Source: JACVRW01 sp963746825
Lineage (GTDB): Bacteria; Actinomycetota; Thermoleophilia; Solirubrobacterales; Thermoleophilaceae
Direction: 5' to 3'
DNA: 64,000 nucleotides
Assembly: GCA_963746825.1 (NCBI GenBank)
Contig: CAVVCU010000005.1
Coordinates: forward strand, 310,001 to 374,000
The notes under the pieces are model-generated. The model had not been told where the DNA came from. It was given only the letters and a program-made list of their open reading frames with translations, and did not search any database. Position numbers and translations under genes: made by a program. This document shows positions 43,058-51,020 of this stretch, piece by piece (position 1 is the stretch's first letter; each line of letters starts with the position of its first letter).

Positions 43058-43063
43058 TACAGT
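43058..43063 (+). promoter_or_regulatory. -10 element of the plus-strand VOC gene
   Basis: TACAGT eight bases upstream of ATG 43072. Confidence 0.4.
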
Positions 43064-43071
43064 CCAAAGGG

Positions 43072-43500
43072 ATGACCGATCGGCCCGCGCCTCAGCTCGG
43101 CCAGACCATTCCCGCCCTGCCCGTGCGCGACGCCGCGGCCGCCGTGGCCTTCTACCGGGACCGGCTCGGTTTCGCCGTTCAGCACCACGACGAGGGGTTC
43201 GCCGTGCTCGCGCGCGACGAGGCCGTGCTCCATCTCTGGCAGGCCGGCGACGAGAGTTGGCGCGAGCGGGGATCGCTGGAGAGGCCGGTGCGGTCGGGTG
43301 CCGAGTCCTTCATCGCGGGCACGGCCAGCTGTCGCATCCGGGTGGAGGGCGTCGACGAGCTGTTTCGCGAGCTCGCCGCCCAGGACGTGCTCCACCCCGT
43401 CGCCAAGGACGGTGTGAGCGACACCGACTTCGGCTCGCGGGAGTTCGCCACGCTCGATCTCGACGGCAACCTCGTCACGTTCTTCCAGTGGTCGTCCTAG
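43072..43500 (+). CDS. VOC family protein, bleomycin-resistance-like
   Basis: A 142-residue VOC protein: IPALPVRDAAAAVAFYRDRLGF at the start, HHDEGFAVLARDEAVLHLWQ, and the end FATLDLDGNLVTFFQW. Pattern and length fit the bleomycin-binding (BRP/BleA-like) type, but binding specificity cannot be inferred. Overlaps the HIRAN-domain gene by 13 bases. Confidence 0.85.
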   Translation: MTDRPAPQLGQTIPALPVRDAAAAVAFYRDRLGFAVQHHDEGFAVLARDEAVLHLWQAGDESWRERGSLERPVRSGAESFIAGTASCRIRVEGVDELFRELAAQDVLHPVAKDGVSDTDFGSREFATLDLDGNLVTFFQWSS

Positions 43501-43973
43501 ACGTCGAGTACGAGGAGCGCTACTGGTACCCCGACGACGGGGGGCAGGTGTGGCTCGCCGGCTACAGCCCGATCGATCCCGAGAGCGGTCGTTTCCTTTC
43601 GCGTGACGATCCGGGGCTGGCGGCCCAGGGACTGCGGGTGGCCGGCGTGGCCGGCGCCGCCCAGCACCACGCGGCGGCGGTGGCGTCGGAGGACGTGGGC
43701 CCGGGCCGCGAGCTCGAGCTGCGGCGCGATCCGGCCAACGAGCACGACGCCAACGCGATCGCGGTCCATCCGGCGGGCGGGGGCGAGCAGCTGGGCTGGG
43801 TGCCGCGCGAGCTGGCCGCCGACCTGGCGCCCGACCTCGACGCCGGGCGGCCGTGGACGGCGGTGGTGCTGCGCGAGCAACGGAGCTCGCCCCGGGATCC
43901 GCGCCATGGGCTGACCATGCTCCTGGCGCCGGGGCCGGGCATCGAGCTGCGCGACGCAAGCCGGCGACCCTAG
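43488..43973 (+). CDS. HIRAN domain protein
   Basis: 161 residues. The middle and C-terminal part is a HIRAN domain: VAGVAGAAQHH, PGRELELRRDPANEHDANAIAV, LGWVPRELAADLAPDLDAG. In other proteins this domain binds DNA 3' ends or damaged DNA; standalone bacterial forms are poorly understood. The GTG start at 43488 overlaps the VOC gene; a later start is possible because the first ~40 residues (YEERYWYPDDGGQVWLAGY) have no clear homology. Confidence 0.8.
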   Translation: MVVLDVEYEERYWYPDDGGQVWLAGYSPIDPESGRFLSRDDPGLAAQGLRVAGVAGAAQHHAAAVASEDVGPGRELELRRDPANEHDANAIAVHPAGGGEQLGWVPRELAADLAPDLDAGRPWTAVVLREQRSSPRDPRHGLTMLLAPGPGIELRDASRRP

Positions 43974-44043
43974 TTCGAATCTCCACTTGCCTTTCACAAG
44001 TTCTTTACGGGAGGATCGGTCAGTCGACCGAGGAGAAGACCGA

Positions 44044-45669
44044 ATGCGCCGCTTGCCGGTTCTGCTGCTGACGCTCATATCGATGCTCGCGGCTTCGAAC
44101 GCCGCCGCCTGGGCCAAGGACGAGCCGCCCAAGCGCGTGCTGGTACTGGTGCTCGACCAGCTCAGGCCCGACTACGTCGACAAGTTCGACATGCGCAACG
44201 TCAAGGCCCTCATGCGCCGCGGCGCCTCCTTCGACAACGCCTACCTGGGCCACATGGCCTCGGAGACGGTGATCACCCACAACGTGATCACCTCCGGAAA
44301 GCTGCCGCGCAACATGGGCTGGTCGGATGAGGCCTACCGCGATGTCGGCAACGTGCTGGGCGGCGGGGAAGGGGCCATGTGGATCACCGGCTCGCTCACC
44401 CGTGACCAGTTCAACCTGCTCATCGCCAACGGCGCCTACCCCAAGCTCCCCGACTACCTGCATGGCGCGTACCCGGGCTCGAAGTACATCGTGGTGGGCC
44501 AGAAAGCCTACGCCGCCCACTCCTCCTCCGGGCCCACGGGCGACATCACCGTCACGTTCTCCAGTCGCAACTTCGACTGCGACGGGGACGGCACCAACAA
44601 CTGGCGCGGCCCGACGGGCTGGAACGTGCCCTCGTACATCTCAGCCCCGTCCTGCGGGCGCTACTACGTCGACTCCTCGTCGGCCGAGGAGGACTCCTAC
44701 GGCACCGCGACCACGGAGCCGGCCTGGATGTACCCGCTGGACCGCAACCGCTTCGTGCCCGGCTTCGACCCCGCTCACTACGGTGGCGACGTCTGGGTGG
44801 CCGACGCCGGCATGGAGATGATGGAGAAGGAGCCGTGGAGCGGAATGCTGCTCACGATGGGCGGTATCGACAAGGCGAGCCACATGTGGGGCGGCATCAC
44901 CGACGACGCCGAGTACCCGCCCGGCTCCGAGGAGGAGATGGCCCACCTTCCCTTCGCCGCCCGCACCGCGGACGAGCAGGTGGGACGCGTGGTGAAGAAG
45001 CTGCGTGACCTGGGCCAGCTCGACGAGACGCTGATCGTGCTGACGACCGACCACGGCGGCCAGCCCTCGCTGAATTTCCACGGTGTCAACGAGGCCGCCC
45101 GCGGCGACTACAACTGGTACTACGGCGACACCGAGAACGGCACCTATCTCGACCCGTCGCCCTCGCTGGCCCCGCTGCTCGACACCGGCAACGTGCGCTT
45201 CAGCTACCAGGACAGCGCCATCAGGACCTGGCTCACCGACACGTCGCGCGCGGCCAAGCGCGAGGCCGCCGCGGTGATGGCCACGCTGCCCGACGTGATC
45301 GCGAGCTACCGCCTCAGCGCGGACGGGGACCGCTACCGGCTGGACTCGGTCAACTGGGAGGCGATGAGCAGATCCGAGCGGCGCTGGTGGCTGCGCCACG
45401 GCGCAGAGATCGTGAACACGATGGCTGCGCCTCACGCCGCCGACGTGGTCGGCCTGCTGCGCGACAACACGAGCTACGGCGTGGCAGGCGACCACGGCGG
45501 CGCCCAGGAGCCGGTGCAGCGCATCCCGATCGTGTTCGCCGGAGCGGGCGTAGGGTCGCGGGACTCGTGGGCACCGATGAAGTCGGTCGACATCCTGCCC
45601 ACGATCCTGCGCGAGATGGGGCTGCCGCTGGACTCCGGCCTCGACGGGAGGGCGCGCCACCTGCCCTAG
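44044..45669 (+). CDS. secreted alkaline phosphatase superfamily (NPP-like) hydrolase
   Basis: 541 residues with a signal peptide (about 1-24, cleavage near AAWA). The alkaline-phosphatase superfamily core has KRVLVLVLDQLRPDYVD (first metal Asp), the probable Thr nucleophile in HMASETVITHNVITSG, a metal site around MGGIDKASHMWGG and TTDHGG in the second half, and a final AGDHGG...PIVFAG. This arrangement fits nucleotide pyrophosphatase/phosphodiesterase-like enzymes acting outside the cell. GAGGAG precedes the ATG. The stop shares CTAG 45666-45669 with the convergent acetyltransferase. Confidence 0.88.
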   Translation: MRRLPVLLLTLISMLAASNAAAWAKDEPPKRVLVLVLDQLRPDYVDKFDMRNVKALMRRGASFDNAYLGHMASETVITHNVITSGKLPRNMGWSDEAYRDVGNVLGGGEGAMWITGSLTRDQFNLLIANGAYPKLPDYLHGAYPGSKYIVVGQKAYAAHSSSGPTGDITVTFSSRNFDCDGDGTNNWRGPTGWNVPSYISAPSCGRYYVDSSSAEEDSYGTATTEPAWMYPLDRNRFVPGFDPAHYGGDVWVADAGMEMMEKEPWSGMLLTMGGIDKASHMWGGITDDAEYPPGSEEEMAHLPFAARTADEQVGRVVKKLRDLGQLDETLIVLTTDHGGQPSLNFHGVNEAARGDYNWYYGDTENGTYLDPSPSLAPLLDTGNVRFSYQDSAIRTWLTDTSRAAKREAAAVMATLPDVIASYRLSADGDRYRLDSVNWEAMSRSERRWWLRHGAEIVNTMAAPHAADVVGLLRDNTSYGVAGDHGGAQEPVQRIPIVFAGAGVGSRDSWAPMKSVDILPTILREMGLPLDSGLDGRARHLP

Positions 45670-46220
45670 AGATCACGAATGGGCCGGGCGGGGTTCCCGA
45701 CCGCGAGCACTCCCGGCGGCAGGTCCTTGACGACCACGCCGCCCGCGCCCACCACCGTGTTCTCGCCGATGGTCACCCCAGGGCACACGATCACGCCGCC
45801 GCCGAGCCATACCCCGTCCGCGATGGTGATCGGCTCGGCCGACTCCCAATCGGCGCGGCGTGTGGCGGCGTCGAGGGGATGGGTGGCGGTGAGCAGCTGC
45901 ACGTTGGTGGCGATCTGCACCTCGTCGCCGATCGTCACCTTCGCGCAGTCGAGGATCGACGCTCCGTAGTTGATGAAGGTGCGCTCGCCGATCTCCGTGA
46001 GGTAGCCGTAGTCGCACTGGAATGGCGCACGGATCCGCGAGCCCGCCCCGAAGCGCCCCAGCAGCTGCTCGAGCAGGCGCCGCCCCTCATCGGCCTCGGT
46101 CACGCTCAGGGCGTTGAACTGCTCGACCAGCGCGCGACAACGGTGGAAGTCGTCGAGCAGATCGGGATCGTCGGCGACGTAGAGCTCGCCGCGCAGCATG
46201 CGCTCCTTGTTCTCGCCCAT
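45666..46220 (-). CDS. sugar O-acetyltransferase (LacA/Maa/NodL type)
   Basis: A 184-residue left-handed beta-helix acetyltransferase. N-terminal Mac domain (MLRGELYVADDPDLLDDFHRC), then hexapeptide repeats (GERTFINYGASILDCAKVTIGD), catalytic His in LLTATHPLD and the acetyl-CoA loop GGGVIVCPGVTIGENTVVGAGG. It transfers acetyl groups from acetyl-CoA to maltose-like sugars. TAGCCT lies ten bases before the ATG. Confidence 0.93.
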   Translation of the reverse strand: MGENKERMLRGELYVADDPDLLDDFHRCRALVEQFNALSVTEADEGRRLLEQLLGRFGAGSRIRAPFQCDYGYLTEIGERTFINYGASILDCAKVTIGDEVQIATNVQLLTATHPLDAATRRADWESAEPITIADGVWLGGGVIVCPGVTIGENTVVGAGGVVVKDLPPGVLAVGNPARPIRDL

Positions 46221-46230
46221 GGCGCCGCCC

Positions 46231-46236
46231 AGGCTA
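46231..46236 (-). promoter_or_regulatory. -10 element of the acetyltransferase gene
   Basis: TAGCCT on the minus strand, ten bases before ATG 46220, overlapping the stop of the upstream lipoprotein gene. Confidence 0.35.
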
Positions 46237-46665
46237 ACGGCGCGCCACGTGCAGCTCGACCGCCTCGATCTGCTTCTGGTCGTACGAGCCGCGGTAGACC
46301 GGTCCGGCCGCGCTGATCCGGTCGCCGGGCCCGGGCAGGGGGGAGGGGCGCAAAGAGGGCTTCACGTCGATCACCGACACCCCGGGGCCGGTGATCGCCT
46401 CGCGCGAGATCAGCACGAAGTGGGCGTCGCCGTCGCCGTCGGGGTCGGTGCGCTCCACGTAGATGATGCGCCCGCTGGCGGTGCGGCAGCCGGCGAGATC
46501 GGGAGGGCAGCGGGCGGGCTCGAGCGCCGCGCGGGGCTCGGACGCGGGGCGGGGCTCCGGGTCGCCGCCGGCGGGCGGCTCGGCGGGAGCGGAGTCGCCC
46601 GAGCAGCCGGCGGGCACGAGTGCGAGCGCCGCGGCGCAGGCGAGGAGCGTGCCGCCGCGGGTCAA
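46234..46665 (-). CDS. putative lipoprotein of unknown function
   Basis: 143 residues with a signal peptide ending in the lipobox-like LVPAGCSGD (Cys21), a Pro/Ala/Glu-rich linker and a compact C-terminal domain (about 55-143: GRIIYVERTDPDGDGDAHFVLIS and PGDRISAAGPVYRGSYDQKQIEAVEL) with an OB-fold-like strand pattern. It overlaps the membrane-anchored protein upstream by four bases (ATGA), so the two are co-expressed on the cell surface. Confidence 0.7.
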   Translation of the reverse strand: MTRGGTLLACAAALALVPAGCSGDSAPAEPPAGGDPEPRPASEPRAALEPARCPPDLAGCRTASGRIIYVERTDPDGDGDAHFVLISREAITGPGVSVIDVKPSLRPSPLPGPGDRISAAGPVYRGSYDQKQIEAVELHVARR

Positions 46666-47105
46666 CCGGCGTCGGCCTCGATGGCCAGCGTGCCCACGGT
46701 GTCCGATTCGTCGGCCGACGCGGGGGTGAAGCGGATCTCGTAGCTCCCGGGCGCCGAGCCGAAGACGTCGAAGCGCGCGGGCGTGACCGGATCACCGGTG
46801 GCGCTCAGGCCCAGGTCGGGGATCTCCACCTGCCCGGCCTCGTCGACCTCCACGAGCACGGTGGCCGCCTGGCCGGCGGTCAGGCGCCGCGTGGGCTCGC
46901 CGCGGGCGGCGTCGTCGAAGGTCACCTCGACGGGCGGCTCGCCCGTGGAGGCGTTTCCGGGCGAGACCGTCGGTGCCGGCCGGTCTTCGGTGGTGGCCGG
47001 AGCGGCGCGCTCGCCCGCGGTGTCGCGCGGGCGCGAGACCGAGGCGGCGATCGCGGCCAGACCCAGCACGATCGCGAAGAGCAGGAGGGCGCGGCGCAGG
47101 TGCAC
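46662..47105 (-). CDS. membrane-anchored cupredoxin-like protein
   Basis: 147 residues: one N-terminal helix (RRALLLFAIVLGLAAIAASV), a Pro/Thr-rich spacer, then a ~90-residue beta domain (VEVTFDDAARGEPTRRL, AGQAATVLVEVDEAGQVEI, GSYEIRFTPASADE). The pattern is like the cupredoxin-type domain of EfeO/plastocyanin-like proteins but lacks His and Cys copper ligands, so no metal binding is expected. GTG start with AGGA upstream, and TAGCAT seven bases before the start. Confidence 0.65.
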   Translation of the reverse strand: MHLRRALLLFAIVLGLAAIAASVSRPRDTAGERAAPATTEDRPAPTVSPGNASTGEPPVEVTFDDAARGEPTRRLTAGQAATVLVEVDEAGQVEIPDLGLSATGDPVTPARFDVFGSAPGSYEIRFTPASADESDTVGTLAIEADAG

Positions 47106-47231
47106 GGTCCTGATGCTAGGGAGCGTCCATCGCGGAACGGCGGTCGATTGCGCGATCGCCCGGGCATGCCGATATACGGGCCATGGAGCGCAGCCTCCAA
47201 ACCGCTCCCGTGGCCGGCCGCGCGCCTGGGC

Positions 47232-49397
47232 ATGGTCGCCCTCTACTCCCTCACGCTGGTGGTGAGCGCGGCCCTGGTGTTCATGGTGCAGCCGATGTTC
47301 GCGCGCTTCGTGCTGCCTCTGCTGGGCGGCACTCCCGCGGTGTGGACCACCGCGATGCTCTTCTTCCAGTCGGCGCTGCTGCTCTCCTATCTCTACGCCC
47401 ACTGGAGCACGCGGCGCTTCGGCCCGCGACGGCAGGCGGCCCTCCATCTGGCGCTCGTGGCCGCGGCCCTGCTGGTGCTGCCGCTCGGGGTGCCCGACGG
47501 ATGGATCCCTCCGGTCGCGAGCTCACCGGTCCCGTGGCTCCTGCTGCTGTTACTGGTGTCGGTCGGGCTGCCGTTCTTCGTGGTCTCCTCCACCGCTCCG
47601 CTGTTGCAGAGCTGGCTCGCGGACACCGACCACCCCGACGGCCGCGATCCCTACTTCCTCTACCGGGCCAGCAACGTCGGCAGCGTGATCGGCCTGCTCT
47701 CCTACCCGCTGCTGGTGGAGCGCGAGCTCACCCTCGACGCCCAGAGCTGGCTGTGGTCGGCGGGCTACGGAGTGCTCGCGGTGCTGCTCGGCGCCTCGGC
47801 CATCGTGATGTGGCGCTCGCGCCGCGCGCCGGCGAGCGCGGCCGAGCCCGAGGAGGCTCCGGCGCAGCGCATCAGCGCGGGCCGCCGGGTGCGCTGGGTG
47901 GCGCTCGCCTTCGTGCCCTCGAGCCTGATGCTCGGCGCCACCTCGGCGATGACGATGAACCTCGCACCGATCCCGCTGCTCTGGGTGCTGCCGCTGTCGC
48001 TGTACCTGGTCTCCTTCATCCTGGTCTTCTCGCGCGGCGAGGGCGCTGGGCCCTGGCACCGGCTCGCGCTCTACGCCATGCCGCCGCTCGTGGTCGTGCT
48101 CGGCGGCATGGTCGTGATCGGGATCAGCGACCCGCTCTGGCTGGTGCTCGGCGCCAACCTCGCGGCGTTCTTCGCGGTGGCGCTGGTGATGCACGGCGAG
48201 CTCGCCGCCGACCGGCCGCCGGCGTCGCAGCTGACCAGCTTCTTCGCCTGGGTCTCGTTGGGCGGGGCGCTCGGCGGGGTGTTCAACGTGGTCGTGGCGC
48301 CCGTGGTGTTCAACTCGCTCACCGAGTACCCGCTCGTGCTGATTCTCGCCTGCTTCCTGCTGCCGATGCGCGCGGGGAGCTGGAGCGAGGAGCTGTCGGT
48401 GCGCCGGCACCTGGCCGGGCCGATCCTCGTCGGCGCGGCGGGCGCCGGCCTGCTGCTCCTCACCAAGGGCCACGTGTGGGAGCACCGCGCCGTGTTCATC
48501 GCGATGGGCGTGGCCTGCGTGCTGATGTTCCGCAACCCGCTGCGCTTCGGCCTGGCCATCACCTTGGCGATGGCGGTGATCTGGGGAGTGCACGTCGGCG
48601 ACCGCGACGTGATCTACCAGGACCGCTCCTTCTTCGGGATCAACCGGGTCGAGGAGAAGCTCGACGGGATCATCCACGAGCTCAAGAACGGCAACATCGT
48701 GCACGGCGCGCAGATCGGCTCGGTGGGAATCTCGGCCACCACCTACTACCACCCGACCAGCCCGATCGCCCAGCTGCTCGACGGGGTGCCCGACCGCTCG
48801 GTGATGAACCAGGTCGCGGTGGTCGGGCTGGGCGCGGGATCGATGGCCTGTCTGAGCCAGACCGGAGAGAACTGGACCTTCTTCGAGATCGACCCCGCCG
48901 TGGTCGAGCTGGCGAGCAACCCCAGGCTGTTCAGCTTCCTGCGCGACTGCGACGGCAACTTCGACGTCCAGGTGGGCGACGGCCGGCTCTCACTGGGCCG
49001 GGAGCCCGACGACAAGTACGGGCTGATCGTGCTCGACGCCTTCAGCTCCGACGCGATACCGATCCACCTGATGACTCGCGAGGCGGTCGAGCTCTACGCG
49101 GGCAAGCTGCGCCCGGGCGGGATGATCTCGTTTCACATCTCGAACAAGTACCTCGACCTCGAGCCGGTGATCGGCAACGTCGCCCGCGCGGCGGGTCTCG
49201 CGTGCCACGGCCGGACCGACACCAAGATGCAGCGCGGCGCGCTCTACAAGTACCCGTCCCAGTGGGTGGCGCTCAGCCGTTCGCGCTCGGACCTCGGCCG
49301 AGTTGCCCGCGCCAAGGGCTGGCGTCCGTGTGCCACCGAGCCCGGGGCGCGCGCCTGGAGCGACGACTACGCCAACGTGGTCGGCGCGTTCAAATAG
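47232..49397 (+). CDS. fused MFS/spermidine synthase-like protein
   Basis: 721 residues. The N-terminal ~450 residues carry about 12 membrane helices, starting MVALYSLTLVVSAALVFMVQ and QPMFARFVLPLLGG as usual in this family. The C-terminal ~230 residues form a spermidine synthase-like methyltransferase fold: VVGLGAGSMACL, FFEIDPAVVELA, VGDGRLSLG and LDAFSSDAIPIHLMTREA. Known members are fusions whose substrates are unclear. ATG 47232 gives the family-standard start. ATG 47166 is possible, but it overlaps a GCCGATAT box that lacks a matching -35. The pilin unit follows on the same strand. Confidence 0.88.
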   Translation: MVALYSLTLVVSAALVFMVQPMFARFVLPLLGGTPAVWTTAMLFFQSALLLSYLYAHWSTRRFGPRRQAALHLALVAAALLVLPLGVPDGWIPPVASSPVPWLLLLLLVSVGLPFFVVSSTAPLLQSWLADTDHPDGRDPYFLYRASNVGSVIGLLSYPLLVERELTLDAQSWLWSAGYGVLAVLLGASAIVMWRSRRAPASAAEPEEAPAQRISAGRRVRWVALAFVPSSLMLGATSAMTMNLAPIPLLWVLPLSLYLVSFILVFSRGEGAGPWHRLALYAMPPLVVVLGGMVVIGISDPLWLVLGANLAAFFAVALVMHGELAADRPPASQLTSFFAWVSLGGALGGVFNVVVAPVVFNSLTEYPLVLILACFLLPMRAGSWSEELSVRRHLAGPILVGAAGAGLLLLTKGHVWEHRAVFIAMGVACVLMFRNPLRFGLAITLAMAVIWGVHVGDRDVIYQDRSFFGINRVEEKLDGIIHELKNGNIVHGAQIGSVGISATTYYHPTSPIAQLLDGVPDRSVMNQVAVVGLGAGSMACLSQTGENWTFFEIDPAVVELASNPRLFSFLRDCDGNFDVQVGDGRLSLGREPDDKYGLIVLDAFSSDAIPIHLMTREAVELYAGKLRPGGMISFHISNKYLDLEPVIGNVARAAGLACHGRTDTKMQRGALYKYPSQWVALSRSRSDLGRVARAKGWRPCATEPGARAWSDDYANVVGAFK

Positions 49398-49447
49398 CGC
49401 GGGCAGGCCCGGAGCATGGACGCACGGCCAGGTGCGCCCCGGACAAC

Positions 49448-49474
49448 TAAGGATCGGGCCCGCAAGGCCGATAC
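49448..49474 (+). promoter_or_regulatory. sigma-28-type promoter of the riboswitch-pilin unit
   Basis: TAAG at 49448-49451, exactly 15 bases, then GCCGATAC at 49467-49474. Transcription would start near 49482, about ten bases before the c-di-GMP riboswitch. Confidence 0.75.
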
Positions 49475-49492
49475 CCGGGTCGAGGCCAGAAG

Positions 49493-49575
49493 CACGGTGT
49501 AAAGGCAAACCCACCGCGAGGCGGGGACGCAAAGCTCCGGAGCTCCAGGAAGGAGCCGGCCGAGCTGCCACCGGA
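49493..49575 (+). ncRNA. c-di-GMP-I riboswitch (GEMM) in the pilin leader
   Basis: Contains the conserved blocks AAAGGCAAACC (49501-49511), a short hairpin capped by the GNRA loop GCGA, and GGGACGCAAAGCTCCGG (about 49523-49539). A second hairpin follows (GAGCTCC-AGGA-AGGAGC), then CGAGCTGCC. The ends pair: CGGT (49495-49498) with ACCG and GGCA with TGCC (49566-49573). These match the class I cyclic-di-GMP aptamer. The pilin ATG is 67 bases downstream. No T-rich terminator is visible, so control is probably translational, with the AGGAGGGG site near CACCTC as a possible switch. Confidence 0.93.
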
Positions 49576-49641
49576 CGTTCAGGAGGCTCGCCGCGGCGAC
49601 TGGCACCCACCAGACCAAAGTCACCTCAAAGGAGGGGACAC

Positions 49642-50076
49642 ATGCTGCGGAAGTTCCACGAACGTATTCATTCCGACGAGAAGGGCTTCACCCTGATCGA
49701 GCTCCTCGTCGTGATCCTGATCATCGGGATCCTGGCCGCGATCGCCCTGCCGGCGTTCCTCAGCCAGCGCTCGAAGGGCCAGGACGCCGACGCCAAGTCG
49801 CAGGCGCGTAACCTCGTCTCGCACGTCGAGGGCTTCTACGCCACCGAGCAGACCTACACCGGCGCGGCGGCATCGGACGACGTGACCCAGAGCGGCATCC
49901 CGCTGGGCGCCGGCAAGGGCAAGTCCGTGGTGAGCGGCGTCGGCGATACCTACTCGATCGTCGCCCACTCGCAGTCGGACGGCAAGTTCACGATCGCCAA
50001 GGCGGCGGACGGCACGGTCACCAGGTCGTGCGACAAGAAGGGCGACGGCGCCTGCCCGGCCTCGGGCGACTGGTAG
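49642..50076 (+). CDS. type IV pilin (major pilin candidate)
   Basis: 144 residues. Prepilin leader MLRKFHERIHSDEKG is cleaved before Phe16, giving mature FTLIELLVVILIIGILAAIA with Glu5 (residue 20), the hallmark of type IV pilins. The rest is a small head domain with two cysteines (SCDKKGDGAC) that can form the C-terminal disulfide loop. AGGAGGGG lies five bases before the ATG. Preceded by a c-di-GMP riboswitch and followed by a strong terminator, so it can be expressed at a high level independently of neighbouring machine genes. Confidence 0.95.
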   Translation: MLRKFHERIHSDEKGFTLIELLVVILIIGILAAIALPAFLSQRSKGQDADAKSQARNLVSHVEGFYATEQTYTGAAASDDVTQSGIPLGAGKGKSVVSGVGDTYSIVAHSQSDGKFTIAKAADGTVTRSCDKKGDGACPASGDW

Positions 50077-50105
50077 CCCTCGAGCCTGACCAATCAATCC
50101 GCGAC

Positions 50106-50131
50106 AAGGGCGGGTCCTCGGACCCGCCCTT
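50106..50131 (+). terminator. rho-independent-like terminator after the pilin
   Basis: AAGGGCGGGTCC pairs with GGACCCGCCCTT (50106-50117 with 50120-50131) around a tiny loop; a weak T-containing tail (GCGCTTTCT) follows. Confidence 0.75.
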
Positions 50132-50157
50132 GCGCTTTCTGCGACCGCCCAGCGCTC

Positions 50158-50163
50158 TAGCTT
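50158..50163 (+). promoter_or_regulatory. -10 element of pilD
   Basis: TAGCTT nine bases before the pilD ATG, with no Shine-Dalgarno between; suggests a separate leaderless transcript behind the pilin terminator. Confidence 0.45.
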
Positions 50164-50172
50164 CCGCCCACC

Positions 50173-50934
50173 ATGCCCGCCCTCTTCGAGATCGTCGCCG
50201 CCGGGGTCCTGGGCGGCCTGATCGGCAGCTTTCTCAACGTCGTGATCTGGCGGTTGCCGCGCGGGGAGTCGATCGTCTCGCCGGGATCGCGCTGTCCCTC
50301 CTGCGAGCGCCCGATAGCGCCCTACGACAACCTGCCGGTCGTCTCCTGGGTGTTGCTGCGCGGGCGCTGCCGGCACTGCGCAGCGCCGATCTCGCCTCGT
50401 TATCCCCTGGTCGAGCTGGTCACCGCCCTGGTCTTCGCCGCCGTGGTGGCCGTGCGCGGCGTCGACGCCGACCTCGCGCTCGAGCTGCCGTTCGTGGCCT
50501 GCCTGATCGCCCTGGCCGGAATCGACTACGACCACAAGCTGCTGCCCAACAAGATCGTCTACCCGATGGCGGCCTGGGGCCTCGTGGCCACGCTGCTCGT
50601 GGACCGCGAGGACCTCGTCGAGCACCTGATCGCGGGTGCCGGTGGCTTCCTGTTCCTCTTCGTGGCGCTGCTCGCCTACCCGCGCGGCATGGGCATGGGC
50701 GACGTGAAGCTGGCCGGAGCGATGGGCCTCTACCTGGGGCTGGCCATCGTCCCGGCGATGCTGATCGCCTTCTTGAGCGGAAGCGTCGCGGGTCTGGTGA
50801 TCATCGCCCGCGAGGGCGCCCAGGCGCGCAAGAAGGCGATCCCGTTCGGGGTGTTCCTGGCCTTGGGCGGGGTGGCCGGCCTGCTGGCCGGGCCCGAGCT
50901 GATCGAGCTCTACGAGGACAACTTTCTGTCCTAG
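50173..50934 (+). CDS. pilD: prepilin peptidase / N-methyltransferase PilD
   Basis: A 253-residue membrane aspartic protease that cleaves prepilins after Gly and methylates the new N-terminus. Cysteine pairs Cys41/44 and Cys66/69 form the zinc-binding methyltransferase loop. The two catalytic aspartates are in GIDYDHKLLPN (about 118) and GMGMGDVKL (Asp177). About eight helices. It lies between the pilin terminator and the pilM promoter. Confidence 0.95.
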   Translation: MPALFEIVAAGVLGGLIGSFLNVVIWRLPRGESIVSPGSRCPSCERPIAPYDNLPVVSWVLLRGRCRHCAAPISPRYPLVELVTALVFAAVVAVRGVDADLALELPFVACLIALAGIDYDHKLLPNKIVYPMAAWGLVATLLVDREDLVEHLIAGAGGFLFLFVALLAYPRGMGMGDVKLAGAMGLYLGLAIVPAMLIAFLSGSVAGLVIIAREGAQARKKAIPFGVFLALGGVAGLLAGPELIELYEDNFLS

Positions 50935-50936
50935 CG

Positions 50937-50958
50937 CGCCAGTCCGCGCGTACTGGCG
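50937..50958 (+). other. hairpin in the pilD-pilM gap
   Basis: CGCCAGT (50937-50943) pairs with ACTGGCG (50952-50958). A competing pairing, TGGCGT with ACGCCA at about 50985, is possible. It may end the pilD transcript; no T-run is present. Confidence 0.4.
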
Positions 50959-50979
50959 TCCACTACGCGGCTCGGCGGC

Positions 50980-51006
50980 TAAGTACGCCACAGACTGGGC
51001 CGATAA
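50980..51006 (+). promoter_or_regulatory. sigma-28-type promoter of the pilMNO operon
   Basis: TAAG at 50980-50983, exactly 15 bases, GCCGATAA at 50999-51006, a perfect sigma-28 -10. The pilM ATG is 14 bases further on. Confidence 0.78.
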
Positions 51007-51020
51007 CGGGGGGACTCCCT

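Noticed and set aside
47149..47175. GCCGATAT before the MFS/spermidine synthase gene as another sigma-28 promoter
   Set aside because: The position 15 bases upstream reads TGCG, not TAAA/TAAG, so only half of the element is present.
49303..49641. Upstream extension of the pilin reading frame
   Set aside because: The extension runs through the riboswitch and the end of the preceding gene; the prepilin leader and Shine-Dalgarno fix ATG 49642.
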